From Pseudomaricurvus alkylphenolicus (GTDB lineage: Bacteria > Pseudomonadota > Gammaproteobacteria > Pseudomonadales > Cellvibrionaceae): a stretch of DNA of 64,000 nt. Made by a program: the position numbers and the translations under genes. Location: contig NZ_JAAQPI010000028.1 of the NCBI RefSeq assembly GCF_011683955.1, positions 1 through 64,000 of the forward strand. Reading direction: 5' to 3'. Shown one piece after another: positions 15,342 through 25,162 of the stretch. How positions within the stretch are numbered: position 1 is the first letter of the stretch; each line of letters starts with the position of its first letter. The notes beneath the pieces are model-generated. The model did no database searches. It had not been told where the DNA came from and was given only the letters and a program-made list of their open reading frames with translations.

Positions 15342-18300
15342 GCAGCAGCCTCCGGCGGCGTTCCCTCGTCATCCCACTTTTCGACGATCTGCAACAGACT
15401 CACCAAATGACGTATCAACGACAGCATCAGCTCTTCATTCTCCACTCCGCCACTCCTTAGAACTTCCTTGATTGCCTTCAGCTCATTTTCAATCCGACCC
15501 AGGTCATGCTGTGCAGGCACAGCGCCTTGCGGCAATACCTGAGGAGACGGCGCGTGAAAGGTCGCCACTGGGAGAGGCGCCTGCGCGCCAAACTGAGGTA
15601 CAGCAATATTTTGCACTTCGAGCGCCTGCGCCATAGTATTCGCCAGCCAAGCGTTGGTTCTCTGGACCGCCTGGAGACTACTGGCGGACTCCAAAGTTGA
15701 TGCCTCAATAGCTCGACTGAGTTCAGGCAACTGCGCAAGTGCCTCGAGGTCACCCCGGCGAGCCTGAGCCGCCAACTCACTGAACCTGGAATTCAACGCA
15801 CCAGCACTGATCGCGCCATCGGCAGACTGCCCCCTCAGCCGAAGAATTTCATCAATCACCCCACGACTTGCGACAGCCGCCTCCTCAGCCGCCTCTTTCT
15901 GAGCCTTCATGGCCTCAACGTGATCAAATAGAGCGCGATTGGTCTCATAGTATCGACTACGTTCAAGCGCATGCACTTTGTCGTTGCGCCCCTGTAGGGT
16001 CCACAGCTCAACTTGCAGACTCTCCCGCTGCTCAGCAATCGACTTCAACCGATCCGCCGCTTGCTCTTCTGCCAGAGCGGCATCGTTAGCCGCCTGCTGA
16101 AGATCTTCCAGCGCATAGACCTGCTCGAGAATAGAACGATTCGACTCATGGTATTGAGCAAGCTCGCGCTCCCTCAGCTGCTCTGCGTCTCCCTGCAACT
16201 GAAGCAGCCTGGTCTCCAACCCATAGCGCTCACTGGCTATTCTGGCGAGTTCCTGCTGTGCATCACCAGCCTGATCAACGACGACATCGATGCCGGTCGC
16301 GAAACGCTCCTCAATGGCCGTCAATCCCCGATCAAAGATACCCTGAATACTGCCCAACACACTGTCGACACCACCAGCGAAGGCAGCACCACCGGCCAGG
16401 AGTTCGTCAACCACCGCCAACTGCTCGTCATACCATTGCTGGAGCTCGTACCTGGCCAACTCCTCTGGCGCCAAGCCCTCGCGGAAATTACGATCGGCCA
16501 GACTGGAAGCAAAGCTGTCGGCGTCGGCCTGCAATAGGCGCAACGCCGCAGCCGCCTCATCCACCACTTCCACCACAGCCACCGCAAAGCGATCCTCAAT
16601 GGCATTCAGACCACGATCAAAAATCCCCTGGATATTACCCAGAACACTGTCAACGCCATTGGCAAACTGAGCACCCGCGCCGACAAACTCACTCAACATA
16701 TTCAGCTGCCCGTCGTACCACTCCTGCAGCTCATGCCTGGCCAATGCCTCTGGTGACAGACCTTCGCGCAAATTGCGATCCGCTAAGCCAGCGGCAAAAC
16801 TGTCAGCGTCGATCTGAATCAGTCGCAATGCCTCAGCCGCTTGATCCACAACTTCAACAACCGTCACCGCAAATCGATCCTCAATGGCCGACAGACCGCG
16901 ATCAAAGATGTCCTGTAGATTCCCCAACACACTGTCAACACCACCAGCGAAATCCGCACCCGCGTCGACAAAACTGTTAATCATCGACAGCTGATTGTCA
17001 TACCAGCTCTGCAGCTCGTATTCAGCCAGCGCCTGAGGTGACAGCCCTTCACGGAAGTTACGATCGGCAAGACCCGCTGCAAAATTGTCGGCATCCGCCT
17101 GGATCAGCTTCAACGCCTCAGTGGTCGCATCCACCACCTCCACTACGGCCTCAGCAAACCGCTCCTCGATCGACGATAGACCACGATCGAAAATATCATC
17201 AATGTTCGTGAGCACCGAATCGGCACCACCTGCGAACTCAGCGCCCGCTTCCAGGAAGTCATTGACCAGCGCCAATTGGCCGTCGTACCACTCCTGCAGT
17301 TCAAATTCAGCCAGAGCTCGAGGCGACAACCCTTCGCGGAAATTTCGATCGGCCAGACCTGCGGCAAAGCCATCCGCATCCGCCTGGATCAGTTTCAACG
17401 CCTCAGCGGTCGTATCCACCACCTCGACTACAGCCTCAGTAAACCGCTCCTCGATTGACGACAGACCACGATCGAAAATATCATCGATGTTCGCGAGCAC
17501 CGACTCGGCACCACCCGCGAACTCAGCGCCTGCCTCCAGGAAGTCATTGACCAGCGCCAATTGGCCGTCGTACCACTCCTGCAGTTCAAATTCAGCCAGA
17601 GCTCGAGGCGACAACCCTTCGCGGAAATTGCGATCAGCCAGCCTCGCGGCGAAGCTATCCGCATCCGCCTGGATTAGCTTCAACGCCTCTGCGGTCGTAT
17701 CCACCACCTCCACTACGGCCTCAGCAAACCGCTCCTCAATCGAAGCCAGGCCACGATCGAATATTTCATCAATATTCGTCAGCACCGACTCAGTACCACC
17801 CGCGAACTCGGCGCCTGCCTCCAGGAAGTCATTAACCAACGCCAATTGACCGTCGTACCACTGCTGCAGCTCATACTCAGCCAGCGCTTGAGGCGACAAC
17901 CCTTCACGGAAATTGCGATCAGCGAGACCCGTGGCAAAACCATCTGCATCTGCCTGGATCTGCCTCAACGCCTCCGCGGCTGTATCCACGACTTCCACCA
18001 CCGCCACCGCAAAGCGATCCTCAATATCCGCCATCCCACGATCAAATATATCCTGGATATTGCCCAGCACAGAATCGGAACCGCCAGCGAATTGATAGCC
18101 GGCATCGATGTAACCGTTGAGGGTATCGATCTGCACCGCATACCAGTCGTTAAGCTGCTTCTCAGCGCGCTCACGCTCAGTCATAGATTCAATGACATTC
18201 TGACCCGCCAACGCCTCAGCAAACTCCGCAGCCCCCTCAGTGAGGCTGTTGTAGATTGCTTCCTGAGAGTTCGCGAACGATTCAGCAACCTGTTCGAAGG

Positions 18301-21300
18301 TCATGGCACCCGTCTGGATCTCATTGACCCAGTACTCCAAGCCTTCGGTTTCTGGCGCTCTGCCCAAAACATCCGCGTACAAATCGCGCACATGATTGGA
18401 CACCGCCTCATTGGAATTTTCGATCGCATGAGCAACCTGATCGATGGTGAGCCCGGATTTAACGACCTGATCAACCCAATACTCCAACCCCTCTGTTTCC
18501 GGCTCACGCCCCAGAACATCGTTATACAGTCGCGTTAGCGTTTCGCGTGTTGAGTCCAGGCCACCGTAAAACTGATCCATCGCCGGAACCAGTGTCATGA
18601 GATTGGCAAACTGCTCTCTCGCTGCCTCACTGGTGAGATCCAGCCCCTCAACCAGATCCTTAAAGCCCTGACGCGTTGTCGGCAGCGCCAAGTCCATCTC
18701 CGAAAAAGAAGATGCAATGTTACTGTTGAAATTCTTAAACCTTTCTTCCGCTGTGGTGAACGTCTGCAGATAGACTCCAGCCGCCTGCCCAAGCCCCTCT
18801 ATACCACCATACATGTCACTGAGAGCCTTAGCAGAATCAACACCCAACTGATTGAAACCGAACGCCCCAACGGAAAGATCTTCCAGCACCGAGTTAACGG
18901 AAACCAGATTACCGGCGAGTTCCAAAAGCGTTGCTATATTCGCCCGGCCGTCTTCATCCACGCCACGATAGCTCGAAGCAAGATCATTGAGGAGCTGTGA
19001 GAATTCAGTGGTCGGACCGGTCATCAGCTGCAGCGACTTGATCAGAACATCGATGTTGCTGCTGACATCAGCGACATCCATCCCCGCGGTGATCTGGTCC
19101 ATCACCTGGTTAACCTGCCCGCCAACAGCATCACCCCAGGCAAACCAGAAGGCCCCAGCTGCTGCCTCCATTTGTGACTCACTGACGCCATTGTAGAAAG
19201 CCGACCCGAAGAAAGAGCCGCCCTCACCCTCATGTCCAGCGTCCCAGGTCTTACCGCGAAGAGTGACGTCCGTTAAATCCACCGCCTGCCCAAGATTCTC
19301 TGCCAGCTGCACTAAGTGCGAATCGATCGCCTTAAAGGCTTCAGTCATAGAGGCAGCCGCCTCATTGCCCTCACGACCCACCCTGGACGTAATCTCAGTC
19401 AGCAACAACCCGGATTCAAGTTGTGTGGAATTTTTGGCATACCGAGAGCTGGTTGCATCCAAGCCTGTTGCAACACCAAGACGATAGCGCTCATTGCCAT
19501 CGCCACCACCTGCCACGTCAACCAGCGCACCGATCAACGCTCCAATAGCCGCCCCCCATGGGCCCCCAATTGAGGTGCCAGCCGCAACATAACCACCGAT
19601 GACACCACCGCTGACTGCCCCCCAATTGCTTTCGGCCTGCTTGTCGAAAATGGCCTCACCGACCGCATCACCCACCTCAGCACCGATGTAAGCCGCCGCC
19701 GCCGTAATTGCTGCACTGGTGACCGCATTACCAACACTGTTCACTGTCGTAGTTGCACTCTCAGAGATCAATCCCTGGTTGGCCATCTGGTAGGATGCCG
19801 GAGCCGCATTACCAATATAGGCACCGCCATTGATATAGCTGGACATCGCATAGCCAGCAGCGCCATCAATGGCACCTGCAACGCCGCCCGCGCCAAATCC
19901 GGAGGCTAATGAGCCAAACAAGCCCCCCCCCGAACTCACCGCACCCCATAAGTTGCTTACCGAGCTAAGAAGCCCGCCACCACTCGAACCGCCACCAGCA
20001 ATAGTGCCTAGATTGGGGCCACCACTGGAAGACAGTCCCAGGTTAACCAAAATAGGCTTGGTCAAGGACTGATGAGCCAGCTCAGCCAACAACCGCTTGA
20101 AACCATCAAGCAACCTGTTCGAGAAATCAGAGAAGGAGTCAAAAGCCCCTTCCCACGCACCGGCAAAACTGTCATCGATACGCTTAGTCGCCTCCTCCCA
20201 AGCCGTCGCGAAGGGATCCGCTTCGTCCTTCAGTTTTTTGACCTTTTTCGCCGATTCCAGCGACGCAGTGGTTACAGCCTCAATGACTTGAGTTTTGGTT
20301 TCACCCACCTTTACCGCAGCCGCCTGAGCAGCATCCCTGGCCTCTGCCACATATTTTTCTATGGAACGACTTGGAATTTCCTCCAACGCCATCGCCTGAA
20401 GATTGTCTGTGGACTCGCGAAAATCCTCCTGCATTTTGATAGTGAATTCTCGCAAGGTAGAGCTTTCGTAATCAATATCGATTCCAGGAATCCAACTCAG
20501 TGCAGTCGAAAATCCCTGCGCTATTTTGTCCGCCATTGAGATTGCATATGTCGCATACCCAAAAGCCGCAACCTTCAACCCTTCCCAGATAAGGTTCAGA
20601 CCATGCAACCCATCTGCAAACAAACCCACAGCCTTAAGTGCAAAATCAAATGCCTCAGTAGCAACCTCCCCAAAGCCTCCCGCGTTTTTGCCAGCAGCCG
20701 TAAAGTCCTCAACCACTTTCGTCATAACAGGGGCAACGGCTATCGTCAGCTGTTTTCCGAAAGAACTGAGCAACCCACTACCACGAGACCAGGCGTCGTT
20801 GGCCTGTTCGATTTTCGCCGCATCAACCCGGGACAAGGTAATACCCAGCGAGTCAGCTTCAGCTGCCATCTCTCGCAACCCAGAACTTCCGAGATCCAGG
20901 GTATTGATGAGAGCCGTACCTTTTCGACCGAAGATGTCATACGACAGCGACGCCTTGAGAGACTTGCTTTCAACCTTGCTCAGCGCCTCAGCAACAGTTT
21001 CAAACTGCTTATCCGGACTCATTCTGGCCAGGGCTTCAGCACTTAACCCCAACTGCTCGATCGCCTCTTTGGCCGTTCCAGTACCTCGAGCCGCTTTACC
21101 AACATTGACCGTCAACTTCTCGAGGCTTTTATCGAGCTCGGCATTTGACAGCCCAGTCAAATTAGATGCATAGCGAAGGCCACCCAACGCTTCAGTAGTC
21201 ACACCGAGAGCATCCGACGTCTTGGCGAGCGTATCGATTTGCTCAAGATTTTTTTTGACCAAGGCCGCACCCGCCGCAAGCGCAGCGCCCGAAGCAGCAG

Positions 21301-21493
21301 CCCCCCACTTACCCAGCTGATTAACACCATCACGCAGCGCTTTGCCGTGATCTTTGGCGTATTGGATAGCCGAATTCGTGGTTTTGTTCAGGGCACTGAG
21401 TTCTTTGTCGGTGAGCTTGGCAGCTTTGATCGCACCCTTGGCATCACCTGTGATGATATAGCCCGTTACAATCTCTTTTTTTTGATTCGCCAT
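15338..21493 (-). CDS. tail tape measure protein with DUF4214 and seven 95-residue repeats
   Basis: A 2051-residue protein. Residues 1-450 are a helical TMP core (AxxGAALAAGAALVKKNLEQIDTLAK, then AAGVAGAIDG-type glycine-rich stretches). Two copies of a DUF4214-like unit (LYNDVLGREPETEGLEYW and LYADVLGRAPETEGLEYW) lie near residues 985-1085. Seven tandem units of about 95 residues follow, then coiled coil. It sets tail length and helps DNA entry. At about 0.15 nm per residue a tail near 300 nm would be expected, which is long for a siphophage of this genome size. Confidence 0.9.
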   Translation of the reverse strand: MANQKKEIVTGYIITGDAKGAIKAAKLTDKELSALNKTTNSAIQYAKDHGKALRDGVNQLGKWGAAASGAALAAGAALVKKNLEQIDTLAKTSDALGVTTEALGGLRYASNLTGLSNAELDKSLEKLTVNVGKAARGTGTAKEAIEQLGLSAEALARMSPDKQFETVAEALSKVESKSLKASLSYDIFGRKGTALINTLDLGSSGLREMAAEADSLGITLSRVDAAKIEQANDAWSRGSGLLSSFGKQLTIAVAPVMTKVVEDFTAAGKNAGGFGEVATEAFDFALKAVGLFADGLHGLNLIWEGLKVAAFGYATYAISMADKIAQGFSTALSWIPGIDIDYESSTLREFTIKMQEDFRESTDNLQAMALEEIPSRSIEKYVAEARDAAQAAAVKVGETKTQVIEAVTTASLESAKKVKKLKDEADPFATAWEEATKRIDDSFAGAWEGAFDSFSDFSNRLLDGFKRLLAELAHQSLTKPILVNLGLSSSGGPNLGTIAGGGSSGGGLLSSVSNLWGAVSSGGGLFGSLASGFGAGGVAGAIDGAAGYAMSSYINGGAYIGNAAPASYQMANQGLISESATTTVNSVGNAVTSAAITAAAAYIGAEVGDAVGEAIFDKQAESNWGAVSGGVIGGYVAAGTSIGGPWGAAIGALIGALVDVAGGGDGNERYRLGVATGLDATSSRYAKNSTQLESGLLLTEITSRVGREGNEAAASMTEAFKAIDSHLVQLAENLGQAVDLTDVTLRGKTWDAGHEGEGGSFFGSAFYNGVSESQMEAAAGAFWFAWGDAVGGQVNQVMDQITAGMDVADVSSNIDVLIKSLQLMTGPTTEFSQLLNDLASSYRGVDEDGRANIATLLELAGNLVSVNSVLEDLSVGAFGFNQLGVDSAKALSDMYGGIEGLGQAAGVYLQTFTTAEERFKNFNSNIASSFSEMDLALPTTRQGFKDLVEGLDLTSEAAREQFANLMTLVPAMDQFYGGLDSTRETLTRLYNDVLGREPETEGLEYWVDQVVKSGLTIDQVAHAIENSNEAVSNHVRDLYADVLGRAPETEGLEYWVNEIQTGAMTFEQVAESFANSQEAIYNSLTEGAAEFAEALAGQNVIESMTERERAEKQLNDWYAVQIDTLNGYIDAGYQFAGGSDSVLGNIQDIFDRGMADIEDRFAVAVVEVVDTAAEALRQIQADADGFATGLADRNFREGLSPQALAEYELQQWYDGQLALVNDFLEAGAEFAGGTESVLTNIDEIFDRGLASIEERFAEAVVEVVDTTAEALKLIQADADSFAARLADRNFREGLSPRALAEFELQEWYDGQLALVNDFLEAGAEFAGGAESVLANIDDIFDRGLSSIEERFTEAVVEVVDTTAEALKLIQADADGFAAGLADRNFREGLSPRALAEFELQEWYDGQLALVNDFLEAGAEFAGGADSVLTNIDDIFDRGLSSIEERFAEAVVEVVDATTEALKLIQADADNFAAGLADRNFREGLSPQALAEYELQSWYDNQLSMINSFVDAGADFAGGVDSVLGNLQDIFDRGLSAIEDRFAVTVVEVVDQAAEALRLIQIDADSFAAGLADRNLREGLSPEALARHELQEWYDGQLNMLSEFVGAGAQFANGVDSVLGNIQGIFDRGLNAIEDRFAVAVVEVVDEAAAALRLLQADADSFASSLADRNFREGLAPEELARYELQQWYDEQLAVVDELLAGGAAFAGGVDSVLGSIQGIFDRGLTAIEERFATGIDVVVDQAGDAQQELARIASERYGLETRLLQLQGDAEQLRERELAQYHESNRSILEQVYALEDLQQAANDAALAEEQAADRLKSIAEQRESLQVELWTLQGRNDKVHALERSRYYETNRALFDHVEAMKAQKEAAEEAAVASRGVIDEILRLRGQSADGAISAGALNSRFSELAAQARRGDLEALAQLPELSRAIEASTLESASSLQAVQRTNAWLANTMAQALEVQNIAVPQFGAQAPLPVATFHAPSPQVLPQGAVPAQHDLGRIENELKAIKEVLRSGGVENEELMLSLIRHLVSLLQIVEKWDDEGTPPEAAA
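16245..18215 (-). repeat. seven tandem ~285-bp repeats inside the tape measure gene
   Basis: Each unit encodes about 95 residues with DRNFREGLSP, ELQ-[QES]-WYD, IFDRGL and EVVD landmarks. The central units are nearly identical in DNA (for example the segments beginning near 17348 and 17633 differ at few positions). The outer units are diverged, and the first (near 18.2 kb) is the most divergent. Confidence 0.85.
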
Positions 21494-21555
21494 CTCGACT
21501 CAAACTCAGCAGAAGAAAGGAAATAGAAAGGCCGCCCGATCGGACGGCCCCAGAG

Positions 21556-22479
21556 TTACTTGACGGTCAGTTTAAACTCGTCATCACCCGCATTGGGCAC
21601 AAACAGCGTATTGGTTTGCAGCACCGAAATGCCATCACTATCAGCCTTGGACGGCTGAGAGAGCTGAACTTTAGGCGCATCAATCTGAACGATATTGCCC
21701 GCGGTAACCCCATGAACAATCTGGATAGGCACCAACGTGGCCGCCTCACAGATCGCATAGAAGTCCTTGGTGCCAATCGCCGGCTCCTCAAAATTCAGCG
21801 TTCCAGCCGGCGCACGATCGGTGATCTTGACCGCCTCACTGTTCACCACATTGCGGTAAACCACATTATTGGCAATGTCGGCAGAGAAAGCCTCAGCACT
21901 GGCAGCGTAGCTGTCGACCGTGTAAGTGGGCGTATTGTCCGCTGTAACAGCAATCGGCTGAATGAATTCGCTGTGATCCGGAGTCACCATTGCCAACGCA
22001 GCCACAGGCGTATGCAGCCCCATAAAGCTGTAACGCATTACCGGCAACTGATCCTTATTGAGCGCAAAGGACACAGAGCCCCGAGAACCCAGGACTTTAA
22101 AATACTGACCATCGTGGTAGTAGTACATCGCAATGGATTCGAAGGCATCGCTGATCAGATTGTATTGAACATCCACACCCACACTGATGACCTCGTTGAA
22201 GCCACAGCCACGAAGCAAGACGCCATAACCTGGCACATCGCCAGCGGTACCCGCGCCTGCCAATTCCACCTCGAACGTCACACCTGTGTAAAAACTGGTA
22301 GGAATTTCTTGGTCGTTACCAAGGGTGGCACGATCCAAACCACGCGTCACACGATTACCCTGAAGCGGCTGGATCTCTAGATTTTTGGTTAATATCGCAT
22401 TCGAACCATCAGGGGTCGGATCTGTCCCGTAGGTCGACTCGATTTTGGCTAGCACCACTTTTTTACGAAACAGCATCAC
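21556..22479 (-). CDS. major tail tube protein
   Basis: A 307-residue protein placed between the tail chaperones/terminator and the tape measure, the invariant position of the siphophage tube subunit. The N-terminus (KIESTYGTDPTPDGSNAIL) and central beta-rich stretch resemble phage tail tube proteins of the TP901/lambda V kind. The C-terminal FKLTVK ends a likely Ig-like or tube beta strand. The start overlaps the 54-residue gene upstream. A 61-bp gap separates its stop from the tape measure start. Confidence 0.75.
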   Translation of the reverse strand: MMLFRKKVVLAKIESTYGTDPTPDGSNAILTKNLEIQPLQGNRVTRGLDRATLGNDQEIPTSFYTGVTFEVELAGAGTAGDVPGYGVLLRGCGFNEVISVGVDVQYNLISDAFESIAMYYYHDGQYFKVLGSRGSVSFALNKDQLPVMRYSFMGLHTPVAALAMVTPDHSEFIQPIAVTADNTPTYTVDSYAASAEAFSADIANNVVYRNVVNSEAVKITDRAPAGTLNFEEPAIGTKDFYAICEAATLVPIQIVHGVTAGNIVQIDAPKVQLSQPSKADSDGISVLQTNTLFVPNAGDDEFKLTVK

Positions 22480-22627
22480 TAATATCCTCTATTGCCTCTG
22501 TCTCAATTTCGGGCTCTTCATCGAAACCCACTGACTCGGAGTCAGACGGCAACTCGATTGAGTCACCGTCGTTCACCGGTATCTTTTCACCGTCACGAAC
22601 AACGTAGCGGCCGCCGCGATTGGCCAT
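22463..22627 (-). CDS. 54-residue acidic protein between tail chaperone and tube gene
   Basis: A short frame with a good Shine-Dalgarno (AGGAG, 8 bases before the ATG at 22627). The product starts MANRGGRYVVRDGEKIPV and is acidic after residue 20 (EEPEIETEAIEDISD). It overlaps the tube gene start by 17 bases. Tiny basic-start, acidic-end proteins at this place are common in siphophages but uncharacterised. Confidence 0.55.
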   Translation of the reverse strand: MANRGGRYVVRDGEKIPVNDGDSIELPSDSESVGFDEEPEIETEAIEDISDAVS

Positions 22628-22661
22628 AGCGATTCTCCTGGATTAGTTGCCGCGATCGCGG

Positions 22662-23392
22662 CTAGTGATTAACTTTGCTGAATCCGGTCAGAGCGCCAGA
22701 CTCAATGGAACGAATGTCACGAAGGATATCGAGCCATTGGGAGCGATCCTCCACCATGAGCTCCATCACCGCCCTGACCGCTGTGTAGTCAAGACCGGTC
22801 CGAAACACCCCATTCATGGTGGTCACGACATTCCACTGAGTCGCGCACTGGAGAAACACCCGCAAAGCCTGCTCGCTGCACTTCCACACCTCGAATACAT
22901 CCGGCTCTTTTTCAAACTCTGGCATCTCGATACTTAGGTGCTCAAAATCCTCTTCATAACTGTCTGCGCCGTGAGAGCGGCTATAACACGCCCAAAACTC
23001 TCCGGCTTCCTCTAGTTTTTTGCCTTCAGCACCTCTTTGCCAAAGAATACTTCCAGCATTTTGTCTACCAGAGCCTTTCGGACGTAGTAACGCGCCATAA
23101 GCTTTTGAAACATATCGTCACTGAATGGAATTTTATTCTTGTCTTTGTCCATCATGCCCTCGATATCAAGGATATTCTCGGACAGGATTTGCTCCTCTGT
23201 ACGATTTCCCTCTCGAAAATCTTTAAGTACTTCCTCGGCGTCTTCGAGCTCCAAAACCCGATAAGTCACCAACAAGTCTGCCTTGGTCTCTTTATCGAGA
23301 TCCCCTGGCACCTTAAACGAGACCTTTTTCTTGATTTGATCAACTTCAGTAAATACAAACATTGTCATGCCCATGTCGTTCGCCCATGCCAT
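22662..23392 (-). CDS. tail assembly chaperone GT fusion made by -1 frameshift
   Basis: Translation from 23392 that slips back one base at 23015-23021 enters an uninterrupted frame (LEEAGEFWACYSRSHGAD...) running through to 22662, giving about 243 residues. The downstream part contains the 22662-22925 frame, a DUF1799-like domain (QALRVFLQCATQWNVV). The layout equals lambda G/G-T, whose fusion guides tube assembly on the tape measure. The slippery heptamer and the open -1 frame are both directly visible. Confidence 0.8.
23012..23392 (-). CDS. tail assembly chaperone, short form (lambda G-like)
   Basis: A 126-residue acidic/helical protein ending ...VLKAKN-stop. It is the unshifted product of the G/GT pair. 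Content such as KVSFKVPGDLDKETKADLLVTYRVL fits the chaperone family that precedes the frameshift in long-tailed phages. Together with the fusion form it should coat the tape measure during assembly. Confidence 0.75.
   Translation of the reverse strand: MAWANDMGMTMFVFTEVDQIKKKVSFKVPGDLDKETKADLLVTYRVLELEDAEEVLKDFREGNRTEEQILSENILDIEGMMDKDKNKIPFSDDMFQKLMARYYVRKALVDKMLEVFFGKEVLKAKN
23015..23021 (-). other. programmed -1 ribosomal frameshift site A AAA AAC
   Basis: In-frame reading is GCA AAA AAC TAG, so the heptamer fits X XXY YYZ, and the stop follows at once. Slipping back one base opens a frame of 117 further residues. Confidence 0.85.
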
Positions 23393-23481
23393 TGAATAAA
23401 AACCCTATGCGCACATGGGCGATACGCACAAGGAAACCCGCCAACCAGGGAACCTGGTAGCGTGTTTTTTGAAATCTTGAA

Positions 23482-23859
23482 TTAAATGTGTGTGGCCGTC
23501 AGATAGGTTTCACGCCACCAAACGTAGGACGCTTTCAGCTCTTGAGGCTTACCCTTAACAAGCTCAATGGGATTGTGATACGTCGTTGGCTGCCACCCCA
23601 GTAACAGTTGACGCACCTCAGACTTCCGCACTTCTATATCGGAAATATCACAGACAATGAACAGCTCTATTTGCTGCTGGAGCTGTTGACGTACCGCACT
23701 GTCGTGGACGCTTGCCGCGGCTGACTCTTCACCCGGCCACACCAGAATCGCCGGCGTCTCTTCCTTAAGATCCTCAATGGGATCCATATCCAGAGCGAAC
23801 TCCACCGACTTAAACGCCGACGCCTGCGCCTTTAAGCGAGCAATCACCACCTCAATCAT
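23482..23859 (-). CDS. tail terminator/completion protein
   Basis: A 125-residue protein in the lambda U position, between the minor tail Z-like gene and the tube/chaperone group. It starts with a helix (MIEVVIARLKAQA), and the middle has beta strands (PAILVWPGE, QIELFIVCD) followed by a helix (EVRQLLLGW), the fold order of Gp37/tail terminator proteins. It overlaps the Z-like gene by 4 bases. It should cap the tail and join it to the head. Confidence 0.65.
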   Translation of the reverse strand: MIEVVIARLKAQASAFKSVEFALDMDPIEDLKEETPAILVWPGEESAAASVHDSAVRQQLQQQIELFIVCDISDIEVRKSEVRQLLLGWQPTTYHNPIELVKGKPQELKASYVWWRETYLTATHI

Positions 23860-24470
23860 TTATCGAATTCTCCAAGCCTGGCTCGCAGCGCTTTATCAAA
23901 CTGCACAGGGAGCTCCTCCTCAACCAATTTGTTGAACCGATCCAGCACATCCACGTTACGGACCATCTGAGAAATTGAGGGCGCGGATTGCTTAACAATT
24001 TGTTGCTTTTTTCGATTACTCTTCATCCGCTTTTGCGGATTGCGCTTGAAGATCTGCAGCTCGCTTTTTTGCTCACCATCTTGCTGAAACTTCGCAGCCC
24101 CCCAGAAACCATCCTCAACCAGGTGCTGCTTTTTATAGAGCTTGACTCTAGCCTGCACGCGACGACCTCTAGACGTACGCCAGACCTTTCCCACGCCCGG
24201 CTTCGTCGCATAGTGTCGCAAGGACCGACGAAAGCCGCTGTAACTCAGAACGTGCCTCATGATGCCATCACTGGAAACATGAACCGAGACTTTAACCGCA
24301 GCTTTCACGTCTGCAGTCTTGATGCTGTACCAATCCCGGACTGACCTACTGATGGAGGTTTTGACCTTATTACGAGTACGCGTTAAGGCGGTGTTCATCG
24401 ACCTTCGGACCGTCTCCTCGCCGAACGCCTGTCGCAACCGCGGCAGATCCGCTACCTGGTACTTGATCAC
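23856..24470 (-). CDS. minor tail protein Z-like
   Basis: A 204-residue, very basic protein. The N-terminal RRSMNTALTRTRNKVKTSISRSVRDWYSIK pattern is characteristic of prophage minor tail protein Z (gpZ). It participates in tail completion or head-tail joining. Overlaps by 4 bases with both neighbours show one translationally coupled block. Confidence 0.8.
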   Translation of the reverse strand: MIKYQVADLPRLRQAFGEETVRRSMNTALTRTRNKVKTSISRSVRDWYSIKTADVKAAVKVSVHVSSDGIMRHVLSYSGFRRSLRHYATKPGVGKVWRTSRGRRVQARVKLYKKQHLVEDGFWGAAKFQQDGEQKSELQIFKRNPQKRMKSNRKKQQIVKQSAPSISQMVRNVDVLDRFNKLVEEELPVQFDKALRARLGEFDK

Positions 24471-24754
24471 ACCATTCTCCGAGTCACCGTATACTGATCC
24501 GACGCAACGACCTCAGCAGTGGTGTAGCGCTTTCCGGACTCCAATCGAATCTCGGTACCGCGGGCAATCATTTTCTTGTCCGCCGATTGGACCTGGATGG
24601 TGGAGATATACACCGGCAACCCAGTCTCCGACTCCTGATACTCCACACCGTGCTCCACCACCGCCTGGAACTCTTCCAGACCGACATAGACGGGACCCGC
24701 CAAAACCTTGAATCCACACTTATCTGCTATCCCGACTAGTCGGTCAAAGTTCAT
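24467..24754 (-). CDS. head-tail joining protein
   Basis: A 95-residue protein between the decoration protein and the Z-like gene, the lambda FII-type position. It is beta-rich (LPVYISTIQVQ, KMIARGTEIRLESGKRYTTAEV) with a helix at the start, compatible with a small connector barrel. It overlaps the decoration gene at TAATG. The exact subfamily is not certain. Confidence 0.6.
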   Translation of the reverse strand: MNFDRLVGIADKCGFKVLAGPVYVGLEEFQAVVEHGVEYQESETGLPVYISTIQVQSADKKMIARGTEIRLESGKRYTTAEVVASDQYTVTRRMV

Positions 24755-25086
24755 TAGATGCTTACCCCATTGAGGCGCACCTCAGCAGTGGCCAGGCCCG
24801 TAGCATCGGCCTTCATGAATACACCGATTTTTGTGTTACCTGTATCAGTAGTAGTTACCCGCTTATTCGTATCATCCCAATAGGCATCGGCAAACTGAGC
24901 CGGCGTATCGGCCTGATTTTTTGGCAACTCATAAACGCCCTCAGTCTCCATTTCGCCTTCGGCGCCGTTAGCAACAGCGCCCACAGAAACACCAAACAGA
25001 CTGCCCACCAAAACACCTGCACCAGAAGCAACGGTCGCAGCCGCGGTGAACGTCACAACCTTTCCCGGCTGAATGTAATTTTTCAT
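24754..25086 (-). CDS. DUF2190-type capsid decoration protein
   Basis: A 110-residue protein starting MKNYIQPGKVVTFTAAA, followed by SGAGVLVGSLFGVSVGAVANG and a C-terminal IGVFMKADATG segment. This is the DUF2190 pattern (lambda-D-like or gp decoration proteins) found right after the major capsid gene in protease/capsid-fusion phages. It probably stabilises the expanded head. Confidence 0.78.
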   Translation of the reverse strand: MKNYIQPGKVVTFTAAATVASGAGVLVGSLFGVSVGAVANGAEGEMETEGVYELPKNQADTPAQFADAYWDDTNKRVTTTDTGNTKIGVFMKADATGLATAEVRLNGVSI

Positions 25087-25162
25087 AGATCACCTCTATC
25101 AGTTATCAACGGGCCCGCTTAAGCAGACCCTGCGAAATCACGATTTATCGATTGAGCAACCC

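Noticed and set aside
16258-16980. Long plus-strand frames in the tape measure repeats
   Set aside because: Antisense to the repeats; their own repetitive sequence follows from the 285-bp units.
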